Source of the DNA: Methylobacterium sp. J-077 | GTDB lineage: Bacteria; Pseudomonadota; Alphaproteobacteria; Rhizobiales; Beijerinckiaceae | Direction of reading: 5' to 3' | DNA: 64,000 bases | Assembly (NCBI RefSeq): GCF_022829365.1 | Contig: NZ_JAKSYJ010000165.1 | Coordinates: forward strand, 55,646-119,645 | In this document: positions 47,207 to 54,659 of the stretch, one piece after another | Layout: each line of letters opens with the position of its first letter | Numbering within the stretch: position 1 is the stretch's first letter | Made by a program: the position numbers and the translations under genes | Notes under the pieces: model-generated | Told to the model about the DNA's origin: nothing | The model's database searches: none | What the model saw: the letters and a program-made list of their open reading frames with translations, nothing else

Positions 47207-47509
47207 ATGCAAGAGCTCAGAGACCTCGGCGAGCAGATCGCCACGAACCCCAAGGCCCGCCGGATGCCCGTGCGACGGCTCGCCATGGTGGCCGGTGTGA
47301 GCCCGGCCTGGCTCGCCGCGCTGGAGAGGGGCGAGATCGCCGACCCCAGCATCGCGAAGGTGGCCAGGGTCCTGAACGCGCTCGACCTCGATCTCCGCGT
47401 CCGGGAGTGGCACGGCGGCGTGCCGGACCTCGACGAGCTTTCGGAGGAGAACGAGAGGCTCAGGCAGCAACTCCGGGACCCGGCCGCGCGGGCTGCAAGG
47501 TTCCGCTAA
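47207..47509 (+). CDS. HTH-domain protein (Cro/C1-like)
   Basis: A 100-residue protein: the HTH covers residues about 20-60 (RRLAMVAGVSPAWLAALERG, then DPSIAKVARVLNALDLDL), followed by a short coiled segment LSEENERLRQQLRDPAARAA. It is likely a DNA-binding regulator of the island and the first gene of the rightward run 47207-51023. The ATG was chosen because the HTH starts soon after it; the frame stays open 33 bases upstream. Confidence 0.75.
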   Translation: MQELRDLGEQIATNPKARRMPVRRLAMVAGVSPAWLAALERGEIADPSIAKVARVLNALDLDLRVREWHGGVPDLDELSEENERLRQQLRDPAARAARFR

Positions 47510-47697
47510 CCGTCCGAAGGTTTCCACAGGCTCCGGCCGAGCCGACGATTGCATCGTCGGAATCCCCCGGGGTACGGTCGCCGTCTCGACAGGAAAGACC
47601 TCGATGACCCGCGCACTCTCGAAACGGATAGCCGCCACCGCCTGAGCCTCACCGGCTCGGCGCCCTCGCGTCTATCGTTTCAGTGAGTGCCGTTCCC

Positions 47698-49335
47698 ATG
47701 TCGAAGCCGTCGTACACCCGCGGTCGCCGCGTCGCCGCCACGCGCCTGTCCCTCCAGGACCCCTCCCAGTATTGCGGGCCGATCGAGCCGCAGACGCCCC
47801 TGACGCTGCACGAGCGCCTGCTCGGCGGCGAGATGGCCAAGGGGCTGCCGGCCCTCGACCTCGCCATCACCATCATGTCGCTGACCGAGGTTGGGTCGAC
47901 GTACCCGGCCAAGGTGCGCCTCGCCGCCCGGCGGGCAGCGGAGGCCCCGTCGGCCAAGACGGCGGCCGCGCTGGAACGGGCGCTGCGCCGCGAACTCGAT
48001 CGGTCCGACCTCGACCAGGAACAGGCGATCGAGATGTCGCGTGTCGCGGACCAGCTGGTCGCGCACCAGGCGGCTTTCGGCTCGGCCGAGGCCAACGCCC
48101 GCATGGCGGCCCGGGCCCTCAACCTCGCGGGGCTCATGCTCCGCGACGGCCGGGCCGCGCCAGTGTGGCTGGCGATCCGCTCCGCGCTCCTGTTCGCCGA
48201 GGACAGCACGGAGGAGCTCGACCTACTGAACTTCGTCGCGGAGCCGCGCTACCCGCGCCTGGCGATGCTCAACGCACGGGTCTCGAACCTCTCGTCGGAG
48301 CTCTCGATCGGGACCGAGGCGCAGGAGCTCGTCGAGGTCGACAGGGCCGTGCTCGACGGCGGCGTCGGTGCTGACGGGACGGTCGATCCGGCGGACACCG
48401 AATTCCTGGACAACCTGATCTGGAAGCCCAAGCCGGGGCCGACGCTCGTCGTCCTCGGCCGAAACGCCCTCGACCACTTGCCCGGCAGTGCGAGCTCGGG
48501 CTCGTCCAACACCTCGCGCGGCAACACACCCCGGGCGGAATTCCAGCCTCTCGCTGGCGTTGCGCTGCCGCTGATCCACGGGATCGACGTCGCGGCGGTG
48601 CGGATCGCCCTCGACCGCGAGTTCCCATGGCTCGGCGACCTGACGCGGAAGCTCCTCGGCGACCTCGTCGGCGGCAGGTACGCGCGGTTCCAGCGTACGC
48701 TCGTCGTCGGGCGTCCCGGCTGCGGCAAGACCCGCTACCTCAGGCGGCTATGCACTCTCTGCGGGATCCCGTCCCTCGTCTACAACGCGGCCGGCGTGGC
48801 GGACGCGGCGTTCGGAGGTACATCCCGGCAGTACAGCACGGGCCGTGGCTGCGTCCCGCTCCAGCTGCTCCAGCGGACCCGGACGGCCAACCCCGCGCTC
48901 ATCGTCGACGAGCTGGAGAAGGCGGCGGTCGGGCGCCACAACGGCAGCCTCGTCGATACGCTGACCGCGATGCTGGAGCCGGAGGGGTCCCGTGCCTTCT
49001 TCGACCCGTACATCGAGACCGAGGTCGACCTGAGCGCGGTCCAGTACCTCGCGACGGCCAACGCGACGGCCGGCGTCGCGGCTCCCCTGCTCGATAGACT
49101 GAGATGCGTCGTCGTTCCCGATCCCCGACCTCAGGACCTGCCGGCGATCCTCGCGACGCTGCTCCCGGAAATCCGCGCCGACCGCGGGCAGGACGAGGCC
49201 TGGTGCCCCGACCTCGACCCGGAGGAAGCCGCCCTCGTCGCCGAGGCGTGGGGCAAGGGCGGCAGCATCCGCCCCCTGCGCCGGATCGTCGAGACGCTGC
49301 TCTCCGGGCGCGAAGCCCTCGCGCCGCGCCACTGA
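47698..49335 (+). CDS. Lon-like AAA+ ATPase without protease domain
   Basis: A 545-residue protein. Residues 1-300 are helical and match nothing I know. The C-terminal AAA+ domain has Walker A VVGRPGCGKTRYLRRL (338-345), Walker B ALIVDELEKA (400-409), sensor 1 YLATANAT (450-457) and an arginine-finger region PLLDRLRC (463-470), closest in style to Lon. The Lon Ser-Lys protease domain is missing: the protein ends soon after the AAA+ lid. It is probably a remodelling ATPase of the island. The ATG has no clear Shine-Dalgarno; a GTG five codons earlier is possible. Confidence 0.82.
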   Translation: MSKPSYTRGRRVAATRLSLQDPSQYCGPIEPQTPLTLHERLLGGEMAKGLPALDLAITIMSLTEVGSTYPAKVRLAARRAAEAPSAKTAAALERALRRELDRSDLDQEQAIEMSRVADQLVAHQAAFGSAEANARMAARALNLAGLMLRDGRAAPVWLAIRSALLFAEDSTEELDLLNFVAEPRYPRLAMLNARVSNLSSELSIGTEAQELVEVDRAVLDGGVGADGTVDPADTEFLDNLIWKPKPGPTLVVLGRNALDHLPGSASSGSSNTSRGNTPRAEFQPLAGVALPLIHGIDVAAVRIALDREFPWLGDLTRKLLGDLVGGRYARFQRTLVVGRPGCGKTRYLRRLCTLCGIPSLVYNAAGVADAAFGGTSRQYSTGRGCVPLQLLQRTRTANPALIVDELEKAAVGRHNGSLVDTLTAMLEPEGSRAFFDPYIETEVDLSAVQYLATANATAGVAAPLLDRLRCVVVPDPRPQDLPAILATLLPEIRADRGQDEAWCPDLDPEEAALVAEAWGKGGSIRPLRRIVETLLSGREALAPRH

Positions 49336-49346
49336 GTGAGGCACCG

Positions 49347-49571
49347 ATGTCGCAAGCTCAGCTCGCCGCCCTCGCGGATCGCATCCAGGACGCCTGGGAG
49401 AACGGGCGGATCTGCGCCCTCGTCGGCCGGGGATGCCGGGCGCGCATCGTCCGGATCGCTCGGCTGCTCGACGCCGGGCGGATCGACACCGACCGTGCCC
49501 TGCGCCTCGCGATGGAGGCCGAGGGCGCGGCCTTCTGCTTCCTCCCCCTCCCGCCGGAGGGCGACCGGTGA
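49347..49571 (+). CDS. Hypothetical small island protein (74 residues)
   Basis: Helical (SQAQLAALADRIQDAWENGR, RARIVRIARLLDAGRI), ends AFCFLPLPPEGDR. Follows the AAA+ gene by 11 bases and overlaps the next gene as GTGA. No family recognised. Confidence 0.6.
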   Translation: MSQAQLAALADRIQDAWENGRICALVGRGCRARIVRIARLLDAGRIDTDRALRLAMEAEGAAFCFLPLPPEGDR

Positions 49572-50167
49572 GCCTCGTCCAGGAATTCTACTCGATCGCC
49601 GGCACCGTCCTACGCGACCAGCGACGGGTCCCCTCGATCCGCGTCACGGCCGTGGAGCCGACGCCGGCCGGCCCCCGCGTGCGATGGATCGGAGGGCCAG
49701 GCGGGCACCGCGTCGTCGCCACGGAGGACGGCACGCGCTGGCGCGGCGGCGTCGGCCCTCAGTGGCTGCTCGAAGGCCTGTCCCGGTACCTGGCGGTGCG
49801 CTGGCGCGAGCGGACCCCGACCGCACCGGCGGACTGGAGCCGCGTCCTCGCCGGGCGGCACCCGAGCGTGTTCACGAGCGGCGGGCCCTACACCGGCCCG
49901 GGATGGGCGGCGCTGCTCGCGACCGGGGCGGAGTGGATCGAGGAGCTCGGCGTGCCAAGCGGGTTCGAGACCACCGACGTGAAGGAGAAGATGGGCACGC
50001 TCCGGTGGCACCATCACGCGGACGATTGGCCTGACGACATCGCCGACGCGATCGAGGCCGTCGAGACCCTGTCGGCCCACGTCTGCGACAAGTGCGGTGC
50101 CCCCGGCAGGACCCGGGGCGGCCCATGGCTGGCGACGCGCTGCGGCGCCCATGCGGAGGATCGGTGA
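49568..50167 (+). CDS. Hypothetical phage-type protein with a zinc-binding C-terminus
   Basis: A 199-residue protein, GTG start (VSLVQEFYSIAGTVLRDQRR). The C-terminus has C-x-x-C, HVCDKCGAPGRTRGG, followed by a further WLATRCGAHAEDR, a pattern common in phage-encoded proteins of unknown function. The stop overlaps the next start as TGATG. Confidence 0.68.
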   Translation: MSLVQEFYSIAGTVLRDQRRVPSIRVTAVEPTPAGPRVRWIGGPGGHRVVATEDGTRWRGGVGPQWLLEGLSRYLAVRWRERTPTAPADWSRVLAGRHPSVFTSGGPYTGPGWAALLATGAEWIEELGVPSGFETTDVKEKMGTLRWHHHADDWPDDIADAIEAVETLSAHVCDKCGAPGRTRGGPWLATRCGAHAEDR

Positions 50168-50546
50168 TGCGGACCTTACTTCTCGTCGCCGCCCTCTCCG
50201 GCGCGGCTCCCTGCCTGCCCGGCGCCATCCCAACGGGGGCTGGGGCGTCCGGATCCGCCACGTCGTCGACGACGGCATGACCGTCGATGGCACGCTGTCC
50301 GTGCGCCGCGGCGGCCGCTTCCTCCTGGAGTGCCGGATCTCGGGGACCGCTTGGGGCCCGGATTCGAAGACCGCCGTATGGGGGATCGCCACCGTCTCGG
50401 GCGACGTCGTGACCGGTCGCGTCGAGGCCGGCGAGGACCGGCTCCAGCTGCCCGGCCGCCGGTTCGTCCTGCGCCTCGGGGACCGCCCCGCGGCGTGGTC
50501 GAGCAACGTGCCGGGGTGCCCTCAGACCGGGGCGATCCAGCGATGA
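50167..50546 (+). pseudogene. Secreted-protein gene with an apparent -1 frameshift
   Basis: The first frame encodes a signal peptide (MRTLLLVAALSGAAPCLPGA) and stops after 37 residues. The next frame carries what looks like the mature protein, beginning about NGGWGVRIRHVVDDG and continuing MTVDGTLSVRRGGRFLLECR to GCPQTGAIQR. The total is one base short of a multiple of three. The alternative is two overlapping genes, since the 37-residue frame's stop overlaps an ATG (50277) as ATGA. High third-position GC before that ATG favours one broken gene. Confidence 0.55.
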
Positions 50547-50597
50547 TTTGTGGGTGGCATCGCCGAGGTCGATGCTGCCTCCAGGATGGAGACGACC

Positions 50598-51023
50598 ATG
50601 CGCCTGCGAGATCTTACACCAGCCGAACGCCGCGCCGTCGAGGAGCGCCGTGCCGCGGTGCGCGCCGCCCTCGCCGGGGTGGATCCCGCATGGCGCCCGG
50701 ACGACGCCGCCGTCGACGCGGCGCCCTTCCTCGACGACTGGAGCGTGCGGGATTACCCGGGCACGACGCGCCCCTGCATCGAGGCATACTGCTGGAACCA
50801 TCCCCTCCACGGCAGCACGATCCTCACGACGAGCGTCGTCATCCAACAGGGCGAGGGCTACGCGGTCTGTGAGAGCGGCCGAGTGTACATCCTCGGGTCG
50901 CCGTCCCGGGATCCAGAGGACCGCCACGCGATCCTGTCCGGCCGCCGCGGGAAGGGCCGTCCCGCCCCCGAGCCGGCCCCGGAGGAAGAGGCCGCCCCGG
51001 GGCCCGGTGTCCGCCCGTCCTGA
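50598..51023 (+). CDS. Hypothetical island protein (141 residues)
   Basis: Starts MRLRDLTPAERRAVEERRAA, centre FLDDWSVRDYPGTTRP and a Pro/Glu-rich tail. No family recognised. GGAG lies six bases upstream of the ATG; an in-frame ATG four codons earlier reads METTM, the same as for the leftward gene starting at 46003. Last gene of the rightward run; a strong terminator follows. Confidence 0.62.
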   Translation: MRLRDLTPAERRAVEERRAAVRAALAGVDPAWRPDDAAVDAAPFLDDWSVRDYPGTTRPCIEAYCWNHPLHGSTILTTSVVIQQGEGYAVCESGRVYILGSPSRDPEDRHAILSGRRGKGRPAPEPAPEEEAAPGPGVRPS

Positions 51024-51032
51024 CCCGACGTC

Positions 51033-51102
51033 AGCACATTTGAGCACACCGTCGGCCCGTGTGGACCCGACCGTGTGCTCAAATGTGCTACGGCGTTTTT
51101 TT
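51033..51102. terminator. Long-stem terminator closing the rightward island run
   Basis: Perfect 17-base arms AGCACATTTGAGCACAC (51033-51049) and GTGTGCTCAAATGTGCT (51073-51089), with an inner GTCGG/CCGAC pair and a T7 run at 51096-51102. It follows the 141-residue gene directly. The arms are much longer than usual for a terminator, so a second role (protein binding or RNA processing) is possible. Confidence 0.8.
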
Positions 51103-51138
51103 CATTCAGATCGCCGGAAGTCCTGGATTTACTTCAGG

Positions 51139-51170
51139 AAAACCGGCCTGATCCGAACACCCCGGTTTTT
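51139..51170. terminator. Bidirectional terminator-like hairpin
   Basis: AAAACCGG (51139-51146) pairs with CCGGTTTT (51162-51169); the A and T runs would end transcription from either side. The leftward gene ends at 51210, so this probably terminates it. A near-palindrome TGGTAAACGCGTTACCA lies just to the right (51170-51186). Confidence 0.55.
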
Positions 51171-51209
51171 GGTAAACGCGTTACCAGTATTTCCGGCACC
51201 GCCGCTGCT

Positions 51210-51614
51210 TCACTCGGCCGTCTCGGATACGAGTTCCTGGACCTGGTCGACGGCCGCCGCGGGATTCGGTGCCTTGGGCTCGGGCGGCCGCACGCCCTGT
51301 AGCTGGTGGCGGAGAAGATCCGCTCGGAACCGGCGGCAGGTGACGGCGGCGCGGTCATGCTCGGCCGCGCCCTCAAGAAGCAGGGCGTCGAGGACGGGCG
51401 TCAGCCACCCGGGGATCGGCCGCGAACGGGTCAGCCACATCGACACGATCGACAGGCTGACCTTGTGCCCGCGGGCGGCCGACAGCCCCTCCGCGAGCTG
51501 GGCGCGGGTGTAGCCGGCGCCGTAGACCGCCTCGGCGATCGTGTGGAGCTCCAAGGGGTAGACGGCCAGGGGCTCCGGGGGGAGCGCGTGGGCAATACGG
51601 GGGCGCTTCGACAT
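51210..51614 (-). CDS. Putative HTH protein of the island
   Basis: A 134-residue protein with a predicted HTH near residues 25-65 (IAEAVYGAGYTRAQLAEGLS, then HKVSLSIVSMWLTRSRPIP) that resembles phage repressor folds, and a flexible C-terminus rich in Pro/Ala/Glu. It may regulate the leftward run. Family not recognised with certainty. Confidence 0.55.
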   Translation of the reverse strand: MSKRPRIAHALPPEPLAVYPLELHTIAEAVYGAGYTRAQLAEGLSAARGHKVSLSIVSMWLTRSRPIPGWLTPVLDALLLEGAAEHDRAAVTCRRFRADLLRHQLQGVRPPEPKAPNPAAAVDQVQELVSETAE

Positions 51615-51627
51615 GGGGCGATCCTTC

Positions 51628-52206
51628 TCAGTGGCCGTTGCGGGACATGGGCGGGAGGTTGCCCATCATGGCCAGCATGGCGTCGATGTCGGGCGCCTCC
51701 TCCGCCTCCTCCGGGATCGGCTGTTCGTAGACGTAGGCGCGCTCGGACGAGGGCAACACCGGGGGCTGCCGGTTGACCGCCCTGAAAGAGTGCAGCCGCT
51801 CTCCTTCAAGTGCGTAGCAGCCCGATGCGACCATGAGCAGGTAGGAGTTGGCTTCGGTCGTGTTGCGGTCGCGTTCATCGGCTCCGATGAGGTCGATTTT
51901 GTTGTCGATCAGGCTCTCCAAGATGGCCCGGATCACCTCGCGTCGGGCCTTCGCATTCATGGTCTTGCCGGCCGAGGTCCTCTTCAGCGCCTTCGCCATC
52001 ACGGCCGGCGCCCAAACGGCCGGGCGTTGACGGCCCGTCGGGTTCCGGAACCGCTTGTCCGGGTCGAGGCCCCCGAGCTGCGGATGTCCATCGACGCTGT
52101 ACTGCGCGGCGGAGGTCAGGAGGTCGAGATAGTCGTCGCGGCGGGAGCGGCGCACCGCATTCGAGGGTGAGTCGTCGAGGATCGGGTCGGGCAGGCGCTT
52201 GGGCAT
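51628..52206 (-). CDS. Hypothetical island protein with a C-terminal PDIDA motif
   Basis: A 192-residue protein starting MPKRLPDPILDDSPSNAVRR, with a helical centre KTMNAKARREVIRAILESLI. The C-terminus EEAEEAPDIDAMLAMMGNLP contains the same motif that occurs twice in the small protein encoded just upstream. No family recognised. Confidence 0.62.
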   Translation of the reverse strand: MPKRLPDPILDDSPSNAVRRSRRDDYLDLLTSAAQYSVDGHPQLGGLDPDKRFRNPTGRQRPAVWAPAVMAKALKRTSAGKTMNAKARREVIRAILESLIDNKIDLIGADERDRNTTEANSYLLMVASGCYALEGERLHSFRAVNRQPPVLPSSERAYVYEQPIPEEAEEAPDIDAMLAMMGNLPPMSRNGH

Positions 52207-52290
52207 CGGTCGGGGTCCTTCGAGGTTCAGGTGTTGGTGAGGATGGACGAGGCGGCGCATGCGGGGGCGGCCGCCCGTTCGGCGGGGGCG

Positions 52291-52467
52291 TCAGGCCTTC
52301 CGGGCGGCCTGCTCGGCCATCCAAGCGAGCAGGGCGTCGATGTCCGGCTCCTCCTCCGCGGCCAGCGCCGCCCTCCGCGCGGCCTGCTCGGCCATGGCGG
52401 CGAACATCGCGTCGATGTCGGGCTCCTCCTCGTGGACCTGGGCGGTGGGGTTCGGGGCGTTGCGCAT
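52291..52467 (-). CDS. 58-residue protein made of two EEEPDIDA repeats
   Basis: After a short N-terminus (MRNAPNPTAQVH) the product is two near-identical 21-residue units, EEEPDIDAMFAAMAEQAARR then EEEPDIDALLAWMAEQAARK. Each unit would form one amphipathic helix with an acidic cap. AGGAG lies eight bases upstream of the ATG. The adjacent 192-residue protein ends with a third copy of the motif, so the motif is probably an interaction element. Confidence 0.65.
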   Translation of the reverse strand: MRNAPNPTAQVHEEEPDIDAMFAAMAEQAARRAALAAEEEPDIDALLAWMAEQAARKA

Positions 52468-52766
52468 GGTGGGCTCCTGTCTGGCTGGTGTCTAACCGTG
52501 ACACAAGCCAAATCATCCCGTCAACAAAAATCGGCTATTATTGTGATAAAAAATCGCACAGATTTTCGCTGCGTGAAGCGACGCCCCTTTGGGTATCATT
52601 TCGATGCAGGGTGTCTCGCCCCTCAAAACGGTCGACGGTTAACGGCCCTGCGGGGGGTGGGCGGATCGCCTAGGGGACGGGCCGTCGGCCTACGTTGTCC
52701 AACCCTGTATGGGGCGAAGCGGCCCTACGGGCCCGCTGGGCCTTGCGGTCGGGACGGGTCGGCGCC
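52468..52766. promoter_or_regulatory. Promoter region of the leftward PDIDA genes
   Basis: About 300 bases without genes. The part at 52500-52565 is AT-rich compared with its surroundings. Read leftward, TTGACG with TGTGTCACGG about 17 bases further gives a possible -35/-10 pair, and an inverted repeat GTGTC-N7-GACAC (52488-52504) lies over the expected start site, a candidate operator. No transcription data support this. Confidence 0.4.
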
Positions 52767-52952
52767 TCAGGCGTCGGCGTCGTCGGGCTCGGCCAGCATC
52801 TGCGGGAACAGCGCCCCGACGGCGAGCACCGTGAACACCGCCATGAAGTAGCCGGCCCCCGTCGAGGGCGACGCCATGACGGACCGCGCCTCCATCAGGG
52901 CGTCGGCGGCGAACAGGCGGGCGTCGCGCTCGTCTCGCTCCTGGACGGTCAC
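52767..52952 (-). CDS. Small membrane protein at the end of the lysis-like run
   Basis: A 61-residue protein: charged start VTVQERDERDARLFAADALM, one membrane segment GAGYFMAVFTVLAVGALF and an acidic end AEPDDADA. GTG start overlapping the upstream stop (GTGA). A single-span protein next to spanin-like genes could be a holin-type protein, but the sequence alone does not show this. Confidence 0.5.
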   Translation of the reverse strand: MTVQERDERDARLFAADALMEARSVMASPSTGAGYFMAVFTVLAVGALFPQMLAEPDDADA

Positions 52953-53119
52953 GACGTGGCCTCGGCGGCGTCGAGGGCCCGGATCGCCGATTCCAGCGCG
53001 GCCTGGAGACGGTCGGGCAGCGGCCGCTCCGGAGGGAGCTCGACGGCCCAGCGGCGGTTGGCGACGAGGCGACGGGCGGCCTCGATCACGGCGGCGGCGG
53101 CGGGATCCCGGCCTGTCAT
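52949..53119 (-). CDS. Hypothetical small island protein (56 residues)
   Basis: Helical, MTGRDPAAAAVIEAARRLVA and ending ALESAIRALDAAEATS. Both ends overlap the neighbouring genes by four bases, which supports translation. No family recognised. Confidence 0.55.
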   Translation of the reverse strand: MTGRDPAAAAVIEAARRLVANRRWAVELPPERPLPDRLQAALESAIRALDAAEATS

Positions 53120-53496
53120 GCGCTGCGCTCCGGGCCCCAGCCGCGCATCTCGTGGAACCGGCGAACGAGGGCGACGAGTTCGGTGGCCTTGGACCCGAGA
53201 AGCTCCACGCCGACCGTGCCGTCGCAGTCCCAGTCCACGTCACCCGCCACCAGGACGAGGCCGAGGCCGCGGTCGCCGACGACTTGGACGATCCGATCCG
53301 CCCTGTGCGGCAGGCCCTCGGCTGCGAGCCAGGCGATGATCGTCGGGACCAGCGAAGCAGGGATTTCAGCGACGAAGGCCGTGGTTGGGTAGACCGCCTT
53401 CAGGCTGGTGACGATCTCGGGTGCGGTCCGGCAACCCGCCGAGGCCGGGATCGGCAGCAGGGCGGCGGCTAGGGCGAGGGCGGCAAGACGAATCAT
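53116..53496 (-). CDS. Hypothetical secreted island protein (126 residues)
   Basis: Signal peptide MIRLAALALAAALLPIPASA, then GCRTAPEIVTSLKAVYPTTA and a Trp-Asp-Cys-Asp segment (DVDWDCDGTVGVELLG). GGAGGAG lies upstream of the ATG. No family recognised; exported and possibly part of the lysis-like run. Confidence 0.58.
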   Translation of the reverse strand: MIRLAALALAAALLPIPASAGCRTAPEIVTSLKAVYPTTAFVAEIPASLVPTIIAWLAAEGLPHRADRIVQVVGDRGLGLVLVAGDVDWDCDGTVGVELLGSKATELVALVRRFHEMRGWGPERSA

Positions 53497-53681
53497 CGTG
53501 CACTCCTCCGGATTCGGTGGCGCAGCGGGGCGGCCGCCACGATGGCGGCGGCGACGTCGGCCCGAGCCGGCGCCGGAGGAACGGCCTCGCCGCGGAGGAC
53601 GGCGACGATGCCGTCGGTCGCCGGGGTCGGCAGGGCCGGCTGCGCGTGGCAGGCGAGCGCGAGGAGGGCGACCGGCATCAT
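53493..53681 (-). CDS. Hypothetical small exported protein (62 residues)
   Basis: Hydrophobic start MMPVALLALACHAQPALP followed by an Ala-rich, basic C-terminus RHRIRRSAR. Overlaps both neighbours (ATGA junction with the 126-residue gene). No family recognised. Confidence 0.5.
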   Translation of the reverse strand: MMPVALLALACHAQPALPTPATDGIVAVLRGEAVPPAPARADVAAAIVAAAPLRHRIRRSAR

Positions 53682-53908
53682 GGTGTCGGCCCCACGGTCC
53701 GGCCGACGGCATCGAGCCGATCGGCGCAGTCGGCACGGGCGTCGCGAAGGTCGGTGATGTACCCGGCGACGTCGCGCTGGGTGCCGCCCTTCCGCCAGGC
53801 GGGCTCGCCCGAGCAGGTCAGCAGGGAGGCCGGCACGGTCGGCTTGGAGGTCGATTGGCACCCGGCGAGGGAGAGTGCCAGCGCGGCGAAGATGGCGACC
53901 CGGATCAT
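53678..53908 (-). CDS. Rz1-like outer-membrane spanin lipoprotein
   Basis: A 76-residue lipoprotein: MIRVAIFAALALSLAGC with the lipobox Cys at residue 17, then LTCSGEPAWRKGGTQRDVAG and DLRDARADCADRLDAVG. This pattern (Cys pair, T-x-x-D-V-A followed by A-x-x-D-C) recurs in phage Rz1-like lysis lipoproteins. The ATG overlaps the stop of the upstream coiled protein, the classic order of Rz and Rz1. Confidence 0.62.
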   Translation of the reverse strand: MIRVAIFAALALSLAGCQSTSKPTVPASLLTCSGEPAWRKGGTQRDVAGYITDLRDARADCADRLDAVGRTVGPTP

Positions 53909-54180
53909 CGTCCGCCCTCCAGGACCTGGCGGAGGACCGGGGCCACGGACGCGTCGTCGGAGGCCGGCGCGGCCTGGATCCGGCGGTGAGCCTCGCGGTT
54001 GGCGCGGCCTCGCTTGTCCCCGTTTCGGGACACGCTCTCCAACGCCTCGATGGCTTTGGCTTTGCCGGCGGCGTCGGCCTTGGCCTCGTCGCGCTCGCGC
54101 CGGGCGGCGCCGAGGTCGGCCTGGATCGCGCCGCCGATGGCCGAACGGGGCGTCAAGGCGGGAGCGCAGCCGATCCACAA
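53905..54180 (-). CDS. Rz-like inner-membrane spanin candidate
   Basis: About 91 residues with a hydrophobic N-terminus (WIGCAPALTPRSAIGGAIQA) and a coiled-coil-like RRERDEAKADAAGKAKAIEA, ending VLRQVLEGGR. The start is uncertain: TTG at 54180 or a CTG 12 bases earlier, which would add LTVW to the hydrophobic segment. Together with the overlapping lipoprotein it resembles a two-component spanin, but the membrane segment is short. Confidence 0.5.
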   Translation of the reverse strand: MWIGCAPALTPRSAIGGAIQADLGAARRERDEAKADAAGKAKAIEALESVSRNGDKRGRANREAHRRIQAAPASDDASVAPVLRQVLEGGR

Positions 54181-54213
54181 CCAGACCGTCAGCGCATGGC
54201 TAGGCCCCCTCGG

Positions 54214-54517
54214 CCCATGTCGGTCCCATGACCTATGCGTTCGTTCCCATGAAGCCCCATGCCCCGCCCATGCGCATCGACTTGCACAACCTCAAGTGAG
54301 ACGACCCGCAGGTTTGCGTCGCCCAGACACGTCCGATGTCGCACCCCTGCCGCATAGGAAACGGCCATCGCACTGTCGGAACCGATAGCAGGCCGAACCC
54401 CCAAAGGGGCTGTAGATCGTTTCCAGCCATGATCGCCCATGACCCTGTCGCTCGGCTGGGTGGGTAGCGCGCGACATGCCTCATGGGCGGTTATGGCTAG
54501 AATTCGTTTTTCATGGG
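54214..54517. other. CCCATG iteron-like array, candidate origin of replication
   Basis: CCCATG begins at 54214, 54225, 54246, 54256 and 54267, at spacings of 11, 21, 10 and 11 bases, that is, on one face of the helix. A sixth lies at 54436 and two inverted copies (CATGGG) at 54482 and 54512. An AT-richer stretch (AATTCGTTTTTCATGGG) follows before the primase gene at 54660. Phased iterons beside a replication gene are typical of theta-type origins. Confidence 0.5.
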
Positions 54518-54659
54518 ATCAACCTGAGGTGGTGGATTTGGCCTGAAATGGGGTCATCGGCCTCGGTGTGCGGTCGGCCTTTGGAGATGCTGGACCCGGG
54601 GCTAGCTTTCCCGGGCGTGCGGTCGTGATGCCCCGCGCGCCCACTCCGCGCCGAGCCCG

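Noticed and set aside
54189..54484. Leftward frames covering the CCCATG array.
   Set aside because: The repeated Met-Gly/His codons come from the array itself; codon use is unlike the neighbouring genes and there is no ribosome binding site.
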